26,866 nucleotides of DNA from Bacillota bacterium (lineage in GTDB: Bacteria > Bacillota > Clostridia > Christensenellales > CAG-138): the NCBI GenBank assembly GCA_023455425.1, contig JAEYCM010000011.1, positions 1 to 26,866 of the forward strand, written 5' to 3'. Below are positions 1 through 7,659 of this stretch, one piece after another. The notes beneath the pieces were generated by a model. That model saw nothing but the letters and a program-made list of their open reading frames with translations. It had not been told where the DNA came from and made no database searches. The position numbers and the translations under genes are program-made. Every line of letters begins with the position of its first letter. The stretch's first letter is position 1.

Positions 1-422
1 ACGCAAAGCCGTTTCTCGACGCGGGCCTGGACACCGGCAAACTTCCGGAAAACATCCAGTACTATGAGGATAAGCTCATGGTGGGCACAAAGCTTGGTAA
101 CGACGCATTGAAGTACAGCGGCGAAGTGACCCCGCTTGCGGCTTATGAACAGATCGTCAACTTGTACCGCGACAGTATCGGCTACCACACCGCGCTCGAT
201 CATTATGGCGTCAAGCTTGGAAACGGCAACATGTTCGAGTGGGCCAAGGATATGAACAAGAATGATAAGGATATCGTGTTCGTACTGAATCCTGAGCCGT
301 TTATTGCGGCGGGCGTTGACCCCAATGCTGTGGAAGGCTGGGCGTTTGCAAAGGTTCCTATGGAAGAGGACGGGAAGGCGATTGAAGTGGATAAACTTCT
401 CAAGCCCTTTGACTTACAATAA
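1..422 (+). CDS. C-terminal part of an unrecognised protein
   Basis: The frame is open from the left edge (codons begin at base 3) and ends with TAA at 420-422, giving 139 visible residues. The protein ends LLKPFDLQ. I see no membrane segment, cysteine motif or catalytic signature in the visible part, which is mixed alpha/beta and rich in charged residues, and I do not recognise the family. An internal ATG at 78 exists, but the reading frame continues upstream of it without a stop, so the real start is most likely outside the window. The stop lies only 12 bases before the start of the CopZ-like gene, whose ribosome binding site follows directly, so the two are probably co-transcribed. A metal-related role is therefore possible but is only inference from the neighbour. 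Confidence 0.6.
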   Translation, partial: AKPFLDAGLDTGKLPENIQYYEDKLMVGTKLGNDALKYSGEVTPLAAYEQIVNLYRDSIGYHTALDHYGVKLGNGNMFEWAKDMNKNDKDIVFVLNPEPFIAAGVDPNAVEGWAFAKVPMEEDGKAIEVDKLLKPFDLQ

Positions 423-434
423 CAGGAGGCATCT

Positions 435-641
435 ATGGCAACCATACTAAAAGTGGACGGCATGTCCTGCGAGCATTGCGTGAAGGCGGTGACAAAGGCG
501 GTAGGAGCGCTCCCGGGCGTCACCGGGGTTGCGGTGGACCTGCAGGCAAAAACGGTAACGGTCGATCATGACCCAGGGAAAGCCACGCTGGAGCAGATCA
601 GGGTGGAGATTGAAGATCAGGGTTACGACGTCATTGGCTGA
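435..641 (+). CDS. copZ: CopZ-like heavy-metal-associated (HMA) protein
   Basis: A 68-residue single HMA domain protein. The metal site is GMSCEHC, with Cys12 and Cys15 near the N terminus, in the normal beta-alpha-beta-beta-alpha-beta fold length for a copper chaperone. Proteins of this family bind Cu(I) in the cytosol and hand it to a CPx-type ATPase or a regulator. The start is set by AGGAGG at 424-429, five bases before the ATG. No copper ATPase or CsoR/CopY regulator is visible, though the upstream side is cut by the window edge. The gene ends just before a strong terminator hairpin. The family is secure. Copper, as opposed to another soft metal, is an inference from the family. Confidence 0.9.
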   Translation: MATILKVDGMSCEHCVKAVTKAVGALPGVTGVAVDLQAKTVTVDHDPGKATLEQIRVEIEDQGYDVIG

Positions 642-650
642 TAGCATGGG

Positions 651-682
651 CCCGCCGGTCGTATGATCGGCGGGTCTTTCTA
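651..682 (+). terminator. Intrinsic terminator after copZ
   Basis: A 10-bp stem pairs 651-660 with 665-674 (one G-T pair) around the tetraloop GTAT and is followed by TCTTTCT. It ends the transcript of the upstream gene and copZ. Confidence 0.8.
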
Positions 683-726
683 TAGCGGCATCGGCCAGAT
701 TTCCTGAAAACCAATTCTTAATATGC

Positions 727-754
727 AAAGAGCAGGCATCCGCCTGCTCTTTTG
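727..754. terminator. Bidirectional terminator between copZ and korB
   Basis: A perfect 11-bp stem, AAAGAGCAGGC at 727-737 with GCCTGCTCTTT at 742-752, has the loop ATCC. It sits between two convergent units. On the minus strand it lies 15 bases past the korB stop codon, so it probably serves mainly the korAB transcript. Confidence 0.75.
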
Positions 755-766
755 ATAGTTGTGCCT

Positions 767-1618
767 TTATACAAACTCCTTCATCAGAACCCGGATCACA
801 TTGGGATCGGCGGGGCGGTCCACAAGCGGCGCACCGTCCTTTAATACGGCGTTCTTTTCATGGAACGTCTGCCCCGGCTGGCGGTATAATATGCCAAGCG
901 GAATTTTATCCCCAAACTCCATGGCCTTTTCCATGGCCGCGAGCCTGTTGGAAGGATCGTAGTCCTTGCTAAGCTCATACACGCGCTGGTTGTACCATGC
1001 GTAGGTGTTGACCTTGTTGAAACTGACACAGGGCTGGAGGATATCCACCAGTGCATAACCCTTGTGGGAGATGGCCTGCTTCATAATGGAAACAAGGTGC
1101 TCCTTGCGGCCGCTGAACGCCCGCGCCACAAAGGTCGCGCCCGCAGCAATGGCAACAAGCGTGGGATTAAAGGGCGTGTTGGCGGAGCCTTCCGGCTGAA
1201 CAGGCGTAATTTGCCCTTCCAGTGTGGTGGGGGAAGCCTGCCCCTTGGTGAGGCCGTAGATCTGGTTATCGTGCACAAAATGGGTGATGTCCACGTTGCG
1301 CCGGATGTTGTGCAGGAAATGGTTGCCGCCTTCGCCGTAGGAGTCCCCGTCGCCGGTATCCACAATAACCGTCAGATTTTCATTTGCGATTTTCGCGGCA
1401 ATCGCGGCGGGGAGCGAGCGCCCGTGCAGCCCGCAGAAGGCGTTGGCGCCGATGTATTGCGGCGTTTTTGCCGCCTGGCCGATGCCCGCCGCCATCAGGA
1501 CTTCATGGGGGGACTTGCCCAATTCGGTAAGCGCTGTTTTCAGGCAGTCCAATATCGCAAAGTTGCCGCAACCCGGGCACCAGGCCGTTTCGTAGGTTTG
1601 AAAAACGCTCGCGCTCAT
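767..1618 (-). CDS. korB: 2-oxoacid:ferredoxin oxidoreductase, beta subunit
   Basis: A 283-residue TPP-binding subunit of a 2-oxoacid:ferredoxin (2-oxoglutarate or related) oxidoreductase. With its alpha subunit it oxidatively decarboxylates a 2-oxoacid to an acyl-CoA and reduces ferredoxin. CPGCG at residues 14-18 provides cysteines for the 4Fe-4S cluster. The TPP/Mg motif is GDGD at 89-92, continuing SYGEGGNH, and DNQIYGLTKGQASPT at 117-131 is the typical TPP-side loop. Length is normal for the short beta subunit of the alpha/beta type. The ATG overlaps the korA stop codon by four bases, so translation is coupled. No separate ferredoxin-like delta subunit is nearby. Substrate (2-oxoglutarate, pyruvate or a branched-chain acid) cannot be read from the sequence. 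Confidence 0.93.
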   Translation of the reverse strand: MSASVFQTYETAWCPGCGNFAILDCLKTALTELGKSPHEVLMAAGIGQAAKTPQYIGANAFCGLHGRSLPAAIAAKIANENLTVIVDTGDGDSYGEGGNHFLHNIRRNVDITHFVHDNQIYGLTKGQASPTTLEGQITPVQPEGSANTPFNPTLVAIAAGATFVARAFSGRKEHLVSIMKQAISHKGYALVDILQPCVSFNKVNTYAWYNQRVYELSKDYDPSNRLAAMEKAMEFGDKIPLGILYRQPGQTFHEKNAVLKDGAPLVDRPADPNVIRVLMKEFV

Positions 1619-3285
1619 TGTTGCACCTCCTGTAACACCCGTTCTACAATCTCTTGTGCGCTGATCTGCCGCCCGTCATACTTTAAAACGCTTCCGGTAC
1701 AGGCGATACCGGTATATTCGCGTATAAGCCCCGCCAACTGTCCGGTTGCGTTTTGCTCCACATTGAGAATGCTGCGCGCTTTCTCGCTTTTTTCCTTCAG
1801 AAGTTTCTGCGGCAGCGGATACACGTCCCCGAACACCAGCGCGGCATAGCCGCCGCCGTGGTCTTTGTTGAGCGTATCTACGGCTTCCCTGATGGGGCCG
1901 TAGGTGGAGCCCCAGCCGAGAAGCAGCGTAGAGAAGTCCTCGCTGCCGATAAATTCCGGCTCCTGCAATTCTTCTGTTAGCTTTTCGATCTTTTTAAACC
2001 GCTTATCCGCCATGCTGACGCGGACGGCTGCCGATTCCGTGATCCAGCCGCGCTCGTCATGCTCGTCGCTGTCGGCGGTGACAAAATGTTCGCTCTTGCC
2101 CGGCAGCAGGCGCGGGGAAATGCCGTCCTCTGTGTAGCGGTATCTGAGGTATTCCTGCTGTTTTGCGTCCGAAACGCCGCAGGGGAATACTTCGATCCCG
2201 TCCAACGCATACGGCGCTATGGTGGCGGATGCGTCGCCTAAGTATTGGTCGCTCAGCAGGATGACGGGGATCTGGTATTTTTCCGCTAAGTGGAAGGCGC
2301 GTATGGTCTGGTAGAACGAATCGGTGTGGTCCCTCAGCGCGATCACCATGCGGGGGAATTCACCCTGGGACGCGGAAATGACAAACTTGAGGTCGCTTTG
2401 CTCCGTGCGCGTGGGCAGCCCCGTGACAGGGCCCGGCCGCTGCACATCCACCACGACAAGCGGAATTTCCGCCATGCCGGAAAGGCCCAGCGCCTCCACC
2501 ATCAGCGAAAAGCCGCCGCCGGAGGTACCCGTCATGGCGCGTGCACCCGCAAAGGATGCGCCGAGGGCCATGTTGATGGCGGCGATCTCGTCTTCCGCCT
2601 GCTCCACCACGACCCCGGCCTTTAGGCCTTTTGCGGCCAGGTATTCCATGATGGTGGTGGAAGGGGACATCGGATAAGCGGAATAGAATTTTAAACCCGC
2701 CGCCAAAGCGCCTAATGAAAGCGCCTTGCTGCCGGTAATGAGAAGACAATCGCTGCAGTTGCCGCCCAAGTGCGCATAGCGTTCTTCCACCAGCGCATGG
2801 CCTTTTTCTGCCGCCTGCAGGTTGAGAGCCAAATATTTTTCCTTAATAGACTCGCCCAGTACTTCTTCGATCCCGGGCAGCCCCACTTTGAAGAGTTTGA
2901 GTACAGCGCCTATCGCTACGCTTCCAGCAGCGTTCGCCGCTCCAAGCGAGCGGGCGATTTCTGCCATGCCGATTTTCACGGCGCGGGGATCATCCACGTT
3001 GAGCGCCGCGTCGCAGAGGATAAATCCGCCTTCGACGAGTTCGTCTTTGTGCAGCCGGACCGTTTCCTCATTGAACGCAATGATACCGGTAAACCTGCCG
3101 CTGTGCCCGTAAACCGGCTCCGGCCCAAAGCGCACGGTGGTAAAATTGTGTCCGCCGCGTACGCGGGACATAAAATCCCGCATGGTAAACACATGGTATC
3201 CCGAGCGTTTGAGCGCCTTTTCCAGCACGGCCGCCGCAGTATCGATTCCCTGTCCGGCCGCTCCTCCGATTAAAAGATTGTACAT
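1615..3285 (-). CDS. korA: 2-oxoacid:ferredoxin oxidoreductase, alpha subunit (gamma-alpha fusion)
   Basis: A 556-residue fused subunit. Residues 1 to about 190 are the gamma (oxidoreductase) domain, opening with LLIGGAAGQGID and RDFMSRVRGGHNF. The rest is the alpha pyrimidine-binding domain, with SAYPMSPST, the VEQAEDEIAAIN stretch and GLPTRTEQSDL, all typical of KorA-type subunits. An open frame continues 48 codons upstream to 3429, but that extension is low-complexity. I chose the ATG at 3283-3285 because GGAGG lies 7 bases before it on the minus strand and the N terminus then matches the family. The gene heads a two-gene unit with korB, read from a good SigA promoter at 3340-3368. It works in the cytosol in anaerobic carbon metabolism. 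Confidence 0.92.
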   Translation of the reverse strand: MYNLLIGGAAGQGIDTAAAVLEKALKRSGYHVFTMRDFMSRVRGGHNFTTVRFGPEPVYGHSGRFTGIIAFNEETVRLHKDELVEGGFILCDAALNVDDPRAVKIGMAEIARSLGAANAAGSVAIGAVLKLFKVGLPGIEEVLGESIKEKYLALNLQAAEKGHALVEERYAHLGGNCSDCLLITGSKALSLGALAAGLKFYSAYPMSPSTTIMEYLAAKGLKAGVVVEQAEDEIAAINMALGASFAGARAMTGTSGGGFSLMVEALGLSGMAEIPLVVVDVQRPGPVTGLPTRTEQSDLKFVISASQGEFPRMVIALRDHTDSFYQTIRAFHLAEKYQIPVILLSDQYLGDASATIAPYALDGIEVFPCGVSDAKQQEYLRYRYTEDGISPRLLPGKSEHFVTADSDEHDERGWITESAAVRVSMADKRFKKIEKLTEELQEPEFIGSEDFSTLLLGWGSTYGPIREAVDTLNKDHGGGYAALVFGDVYPLPQKLLKEKSEKARSILNVEQNATGQLAGLIREYTGIACTGSVLKYDGRQISAQEIVERVLQEVQQ

Positions 3286-3339
3286 ACTTCGCCCTCCGAT
3301 TTGTTGGAACATTATGGCATGCAAATGTGTATTGTTATT

Positions 3340-3368
3340 ATTATAAACAGATTTTAATGCCGAATCAA
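3340..3368 (-). promoter_or_regulatory. SigA promoter of korAB
   Basis: On the minus strand a -35 TTGATT (3363-3368) and a perfect -10 TATAAT (3340-3345) are 17 bases apart. The transcript would start near 3333 and have a leader of about 48 bases. Confidence 0.75.
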
Positions 3369-3400
3369 AATTCTTTGTATGCGGTTGGACAGGTATAACC

Positions 3401-3414
3401 GTATACTTGTATAC
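3401..3414. promoter_or_regulatory. Paired GTATAC motif, possible operator
   Basis: Two copies of the palindrome GTATAC are separated by TT, between the divergent korA and yitT promoters. A related GGTATAAC lies just to the left (3392-3399). The spacing and symmetry would suit a dimeric repressor such as a GntR-family protein. No such regulator is encoded nearby, so this is inference. Confidence 0.35.
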
Positions 3415-3458
3415 TTTGGTGTTTTTCAAAGTTTTTATTATACTTGCGCATTCTGGCG

Positions 3459-3467
3459 TGGTATAAT
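3459..3467 (+). promoter_or_regulatory. Extended -10 promoter of yitT
   Basis: TG at 3459-3460, one base, then TATAAT at 3462-3467 form an extended -10 element. There is no good -35 at 17 bases, which extended -10 promoters can tolerate. The transcript would start near 3474. Confidence 0.55.
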
Positions 3468-3501
3468 TTTCTCAAACAGATATATAAGAAGGTAAGCTTA
3501 G

Positions 3502-4347
3502 GTGGGCGTGAAAATTAAGGATTTCATCCTGATGAATGTTGGCACGCTGATGGTGGCGGTAGGCATCTACTTTTTCAAATTTCCGAACCATTTTTCAACC
3601 GGCGGCGTCAGTGGACTTTCGATCATATTCGGCAACCTGTTTAAAACAATTACACCCGGGCAGTTCGTGTTCCTTATCAATGCGGCACTGCTTATCATCG
3701 GATTTCTTGTTTTAAAAAAATCATTCGGGCTTAAGACCATTTATTGCAGTCTTTTACTGTCCCTGCTGACACGGGTGTTGGAAATTGTTCTTCCGCTTCC
3801 TGCGCCACTGACCGACCAGAAGCTACTTGAGCTTGTGTTTTCCGTGCTGCTTCCCGCAATCGGCTCGGCCATTTTATTCAACGTGGACGCAAGCACGGGC
3901 GGAACCGATATCCTCGCCATGATCCTGAAAAAGAAAACCAATCTCGATATCGGGAAATCCCTGCTGTGTACGGATTTTTTCATTGCAGCCTCGGCTGGGC
4001 TGGTGTTCGGGATAGAGACCGGCCTGTTTTCGCTGTTGGGCCTTGCATTCAAGGCGGTGGCGGTGGATACCATGATTGAAAACCTGAATCTTAAAAAGAG
4101 CATGACCATCATCACCACCAAGCCGCATGAGGTCTGCGAGTATATTACCTGCAGGCTGCACCGGGGCGCGACATTCTGGCGCGCACAGGGAGCGTATACC
4201 GAAGAAGAACGCTGGGTGGTGCTTGCGGCCATGGACCGCATGCAGGCAAACCAACTGCGCAGCTATGTGAAATCCATTGACGCGCATTCGTTTGTGGTGC
4301 TCAACAACACCAGCGAGATCATCGGAAAAGGGTTCAGAACAGTATAA
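3502..4347 (+). CDS. YitT family membrane protein (DUF161/DUF2179)
   Basis: A 281-residue integral membrane protein. The first about 190 residues hold five to six hydrophobic segments with FPNHFSTGGVSGLSII and ASTGGTDILAMIL, hallmarks of the YitT/DUF161 family. The C-terminal part, with ITTKPHEV and SFVVLNNTSEIIGKGF, is the cytosolic DUF2179 domain. Function in the family is not established; a transport role is often supposed. I chose the GTG at 3502 because AGAAGG lies 9 bases upstream; a second GTG at 3508 is possible but too far from it. The gene stands alone between its own promoter and terminator. Confidence 0.88.
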   Translation: MGVKIKDFILMNVGTLMVAVGIYFFKFPNHFSTGGVSGLSIIFGNLFKTITPGQFVFLINAALLIIGFLVLKKSFGLKTIYCSLLLSLLTRVLEIVLPLPAPLTDQKLLELVFSVLLPAIGSAILFNVDASTGGTDILAMILKKKTNLDIGKSLLCTDFFIAASAGLVFGIETGLFSLLGLAFKAVAVDTMIENLNLKKSMTIITTKPHEVCEYITCRLHRGATFWRAQGAYTEEERWVVLAAMDRMQANQLRSYVKSIDAHSFVVLNNTSEIIGKGFRTV

Positions 4348-4374
4348 GCTTTGTAAAGGCAAATCGTATCATGG

Positions 4375-4399
4375 AAAACGCCGCTGCTGCGGCGTTTTT
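4375..4399. terminator. Terminator between yitT and the MFS gene
   Basis: A perfect 10-bp stem AAAACGCCGC (4375-4384) with GCGGCGTTTT (4389-4398) has the loop TGCT and a run of five T. The flanking A and T runs let it work on both strands, so it can serve the convergent yitT and MFS units. Confidence 0.85.
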
Positions 4400-4413
4400 G
4401 TGTTGCTGTGAAA

Positions 4414-5580
4414 TTAGCCACTGATTTCCTCAGAAGCGGGCGCGGGCTTTCTTGTTATGATAAAAAAGAGAATTGCCGCCGCTACAAGGAACAGGGAGAA
4501 CAGCAGGTACATGTTTGCGTACCCGGCTATGGAAACAAGTACGCCCGCAATGACAGCGCCAAAGCCGATGCCCCCGTCAAACCCCGTAAAAAACGTCGCG
4601 TTGGCGGCGCCCCTGCGCTCTTTTGGCGCGCGGATGACCGCCATGGTCTGTAAGCTCGACTGCACCGCGCTGAACCCAATGCCGTAGAGAGCCGCGCAAA
4701 GGAGGAAATACGGCAGCGTATTGGCAAAGGAAAGCACAATCAGCGCGATTACCAGAATAGCGAGCCCCGGATAAATCACGCGTGAAAAGCCAAAGCGGTC
4801 GGTCAGCCTGCCGGACACGGGGCGGAAAAGCAGCAGGGAAGCGGCATAAACCGTAAAGAAAACGCCAATATTGAGGATCCCCCTGTCGGCGGCGTAAAGC
4901 GACAGAAAGCCGGTAATGGAACCATACGTGGCGCTGACGAAAAACATGACGACGGACGGGGCAATAGATGACTTTTCATACGGAGCGGAACGCGATGGCA
5001 GGGAAGGCGAAGCTTCCGGCTTCCCCGCACGGAAAAAGAAGGAAACGGCCAGCGCGGCGGCCGCCAATGTGGCTGCGAGAAGAAGCACGCTGTTCATTCC
5101 GCTTGCTCCATACAGCATAAGGCCGACACCGGGAGAGAGCGCCATTGCAATACTGCTTGAAAGGCTGAAATACCCCATCCCCTCCCCAAAACGCTGTTTT
5201 GGGATAATATCGGTGGCAATTGTGTTTGCGGCCGTGCTTGCGGCGCCCCAGCCAATGCCGTGCAGGAACCGCACGAGGATGAGCGCCCATACGCTGGACG
5301 TCCATAAAAAGGCCAACGGTATGAGGACCATCAAGCCAACTCCCACAAGCAGGACCCACTTCCGGCCCAGTTTATCAAGAACTAAACCGGAAACCGGACG
5401 GACGAGCAGGGAGGAGACCGTTACCGCCCCCGTGACCCAGCCGATGATGGCGTCAGCTCCGCCTAAGCTTTTTGCATACAGCGGCAGCGTGGGCAGCAGC
5501 AGCTGAAAGCCGCAGAACAGCAGCAGGTTGACCCCCGTCATTAAAATGAATGATTTTGTCCAAAGCGGTTGCTTTTCCAT
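4414..5580 (-). CDS. MFS drug-efflux-type transporter
   Basis: A 388-residue major facilitator with about 12 hydrophobic segments, the usual length for the DHA1 group. Motif A is visible in the loop after the second segment as GLVLDKLGRKWVL (from residue 65), with a related RPVSGRLTDRFG in the second half. It would export a small molecule in exchange for protons across the cytoplasmic membrane. AAAGGG lies upstream of the ATG. It follows the marR gene by 26 bases on the same strand and the two share one promoter, so the substrate is probably, or is related to, the ligand of that MarR regulator. Substrate unknown. Confidence 0.88.
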   Translation of the reverse strand: MEKQPLWTKSFILMTGVNLLLFCGFQLLLPTLPLYAKSLGGADAIIGWVTGAVTVSSLLVRPVSGLVLDKLGRKWVLLVGVGLMVLIPLAFLWTSSVWALILVRFLHGIGWGAASTAANTIATDIIPKQRFGEGMGYFSLSSSIAMALSPGVGLMLYGASGMNSVLLLAATLAAAALAVSFFFRAGKPEASPSLPSRSAPYEKSSIAPSVVMFFVSATYGSITGFLSLYAADRGILNIGVFFTVYAASLLLFRPVSGRLTDRFGFSRVIYPGLAILVIALIVLSFANTLPYFLLCAALYGIGFSAVQSSLQTMAVIRAPKERRGAANATFFTGFDGGIGFGAVIAGVLVSIAGYANMYLLFSLFLVAAAILFFIITRKPAPASEEISG

Positions 5581-5606
5581 AAAGAGCCCTTTCTGAATTG
5601 CACGCG

Positions 5607-6047
5607 TCAGTCCGATTCTCCGGCGGACTGTTTTTCTTTTGTAAGCGTTTCGAGTATTTTCTTGAGCAGCCGCACCGCTGTTTCCGCTTCTTCCGAGGAA
5701 AGATCCCGGATGGCGATTCCGACAAGCGCTGCAAATGTTTCGTGTATGCGCGGGGCTGTTGCCCGCCCAAGCTCGGTCAAGTAGAGCCGCTCAAAACGCC
5801 TGTCCTTTTTATCCTTCTCCATGCGGATATAGCCGTGCGCCATCAGGTTTTTGCAGGCCTTTGCCGTCGTCGCCTTTCCCACATACAGGTATTCGCTCAG
5901 TTCCTTCTGCGTAATCCCTTCCTGCAGGCTGATGACATAGAGAAAATCGTGCTGGCCGCTGCGGATCGGGAGATCCTTCAGCTTTGTGTTGAGGATGCTT
6001 TGCAGGTTCCGGTATATGGCGGCGTTGAGTTTGCCGATGCTTTCCAT
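5607..6047 (-). CDS. MarR family transcriptional regulator
   Basis: A 146-residue winged-helix repressor. The helix-turn-helix region reads QEGITQKELSEYLYVGKATT, and the wing includes DKKDRRFERLYLTELG, the classic MarR pattern. I chose the ATG at 6045-6047 because GGAGG lies just upstream on the minus strand; the frame extends to 6098, but that would place the start inside the promoter. It is first in a two-gene operon with the MFS transporter. Two copies of a 19-bp operator, one over the -35 and one at the transcription start, point to autorepression relieved by a small ligand, as known for MarR-MFS pairs. Confidence 0.92.
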   Translation of the reverse strand: MESIGKLNAAIYRNLQSILNTKLKDLPIRSGQHDFLYVISLQEGITQKELSEYLYVGKATTAKACKNLMAHGYIRMEKDKKDRRFERLYLTELGRATAPRIHETFAALVGIAIRDLSSEEAETAVRLLKKILETLTKEKQSAGESD

Positions 6048-6066
6048 AAATAAATTCCTCCGGATT

Positions 6067-6085
6067 TGGTTTCTTGTGAAACTAA
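6067..6085 (-). promoter_or_regulatory. MarR operator 2
   Basis: On the minus strand this reads TTAGTTTCACAAGAAACCA, with GTTTC/GAAAC symmetry. It matches operator 1 at 15 of 19 positions. It covers the predicted transcription start and early leader of marR, where a bound repressor would block RNA polymerase. Confidence 0.6.
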
Positions 6086-6089
6086 TTGA

Positions 6090-6118
6090 AGTATACAACG
6101 ATATAGTTTCCTTTGCAA
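6090..6118 (-). promoter_or_regulatory. SigA promoter of marR-MFS
   Basis: On the minus strand a -35 TTGCAA (6113-6118) and a -10 TATACT (6090-6095) are 17 bases apart. The -35 lies inside operator 1 and the start site falls in operator 2. Confidence 0.7.
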
Positions 6119-6122
6119 CTAA
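6104..6122 (-). promoter_or_regulatory. MarR operator 1
   Basis: On the minus strand this reads TTAGTTGCAAAGGAAACTA, with TAGTT/AACTA arms. It overlaps the -35 element. Its centre is 37 bp from that of operator 2. Confidence 0.6.
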
Positions 6123-6159
6123 TATTATGCGCCGGATTTCATTAATTCGCTATATGCGG

Positions 6160-6165
6160 TATAAT
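6160..6165 (+). promoter_or_regulatory. Possible -10 element of the aldehyde dehydrogenase gene
   Basis: A perfect TATAAT lies 78 bases before the gene. I see no convincing -35 or extended -10 for it, so the call rests on the hexamer and position alone. Confidence 0.35.
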
Positions 6166-6242
6166 AAGGGAAAACGGTTGGGATGTTCGGCGTCGCCGCC
6201 CGGAACAGTACGCCCTATTGATGGCTAAGGAGGAAAAAGAGT

Positions 6243-7604
6243 TTGATTACGGAACTCGTTGCCCGCCAGCGGGCATATTTTGAAACCGGCGCAACAAAGC
6301 CCATTGGCATCCGCCTTGCCGCTTTGGAGAAACTGCAGGCTGCCATCCGCAAGAATGAAGGCGTGCTCTGTGCGGCGCTCAAGCAGGACCTCAACAAAGC
6401 GCCGATGGAAGCGTATATGACGGAAATCGGCATTGTGCTCGAGGAGCTTCGCTTTACCATCAAACATCTCCCCAAGTGGGCCAAGACGAAAAAAGCGCCC
6501 ACGCCTTTTGCTCAGTTCCACGCTAGAAGTTTTGTCGTGCCCGAACCGTACGGCCTTGCGCTCATCCTTTCCCCCTGGAACTATCCGTTCCAGCTTTCCA
6601 TAGCGCCGCTTATCGGGGCGATTGCCGCGGGGAATTGCGCCATATTGAAGCCTTCCGCGTATGCACCTGCGACCAGCCGCGCCATGGCGGATTTGATAAA
6701 AGATTGCTTCGACCCTTCCTATGTCGCCGCCGTGGAGGGCGGCCGGGAGCAGAATCAGGCGCTGCTACAGGAAAGGTTCGACTATATCTTTTTTACGGGG
6801 AGCGTCGAGGTGGGCAAGCTCGTCATGGAAAGCGCCGCGAAAAATCTCACGCCCGTCAGTCTGGAGCTGGGCGGAAAAAGCCCCGTGATTGTGGATGAAA
6901 GCGCAAATATCGCGCTATCTGCAAAGCGCATTGCGTTCGGGAAAACGCTCAACGCCGGGCAGACCTGCGTAGCGCCCGATTATGTGCTGGTGCAGGAAAA
7001 GGTGCGCGAGCCATTCTTACAAGCGCTTAAGGCCGCGATGGAAGCGAATTTCCCCAACGGCGATGAAAGCGACCTTCCCACTATTATCAACGGCAAGCAT
7101 TTTGAACGGCTGACGGGGCTTTTAAAGAGTGGAACGCTCTGTTACGGCGGCAAGGCGGACCCCAAAACCCGCCGCATGTCCCTGACCGTACTCGATCATG
7201 TAACGCCCGATGACCCCGTGATGCAGGAGGAAATATTCGGGCCCATACTCCCCGTGCTCACGTACCAAACGCTTGATGAGGCCATCCGTTTTGTAAACGA
7301 GCGGCCCTCCCCGCTTGCGTTGTACCTTTTTACCGAACGGGAGCAGACGGAACGGCGCGTGCTCAACGAAGTGCGGTTTGGCGGCGGCTGCATCAACGAT
7401 ACCGTCATCCACCTCGCCACCTCGCACATGGGATTTGGCGGCGTGGGGGACAGCGGCATGGGCAGCTACCACGGCAAGCTGAGCTTTGACACGTTTACGC
7501 ATTATAAGAGCATCGTGAAGAAATCCACCTGGATAGACCTGCCGATGCGATACCATCCGTACACCGACAAGCGCGACCGTATGATCCGCATGTTCCTCAA
7601 ATAA
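6243..7604 (+). CDS. Class 3-type NAD(P)+-dependent aldehyde dehydrogenase
   Basis: A 453-residue soluble aldehyde dehydrogenase, close in length and pattern to the class 3 / YwdH group that oxidises medium- and long-chain or aromatic aldehydes to acids. Visible are SPWNYP (catalytic Asn113), Lys136 in LKPSAY, FTGS at 184-187 for cofactor binding, the general base Glu208 in LELGGKSP, and the nucleophile Cys242 in GQTCVAPDY. All key residues are present. The start is TTG at 6243, chosen because AAGGAGG lies 9 bases upstream; the nearby ATG at 6221 is out of frame. It stands alone, next to but divergent from the marR-MFS unit, and ends at a hairpin shared with the next convergent gene. Confidence 0.93.
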   Translation: MITELVARQRAYFETGATKPIGIRLAALEKLQAAIRKNEGVLCAALKQDLNKAPMEAYMTEIGIVLEELRFTIKHLPKWAKTKKAPTPFAQFHARSFVVPEPYGLALILSPWNYPFQLSIAPLIGAIAAGNCAILKPSAYAPATSRAMADLIKDCFDPSYVAAVEGGREQNQALLQERFDYIFFTGSVEVGKLVMESAAKNLTPVSLELGGKSPVIVDESANIALSAKRIAFGKTLNAGQTCVAPDYVLVQEKVREPFLQALKAAMEANFPNGDESDLPTIINGKHFERLTGLLKSGTLCYGGKADPKTRRMSLTVLDHVTPDDPVMQEEIFGPILPVLTYQTLDEAIRFVNERPSPLALYLFTEREQTERRVLNEVRFGGGCINDTVIHLATSHMGFGGVGDSGMGSYHGKLSFDTFTHYKSIVKKSTWIDLPMRYHPYTDKRDRMIRMFLK

Positions 7605-7618
7605 AAACAGAGGACGAA

Positions 7619-7646
7619 CAAAGCCGCCCGAATAGGGGCGGCTTTG
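7619..7646. terminator. Hairpin between convergent ALDH and HD-GYP genes
   Basis: A stem of about 11 bp, CAAAGCCGCCC (7619-7629) with GGGCGGCTTTG (7636-7646), separates the two genes. The T tracts on either side are short, so termination may be partial. Confidence 0.6.
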
Positions 7647-7659
7647 CTATAGATACCGG

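Noticed and set aside
1064..1849. A 261-codon plus-strand frame across the korB/korA junction
   Set aside because: It is a shadow of the two oxidoreductase subunits and shows no domain pattern.
3286..3429. 48-codon N-terminal extension of korA
   Set aside because: It would contain the promoter, is asparagine-rich and unlike the family, and the strong ribosome binding site belongs to the ATG at 3285.
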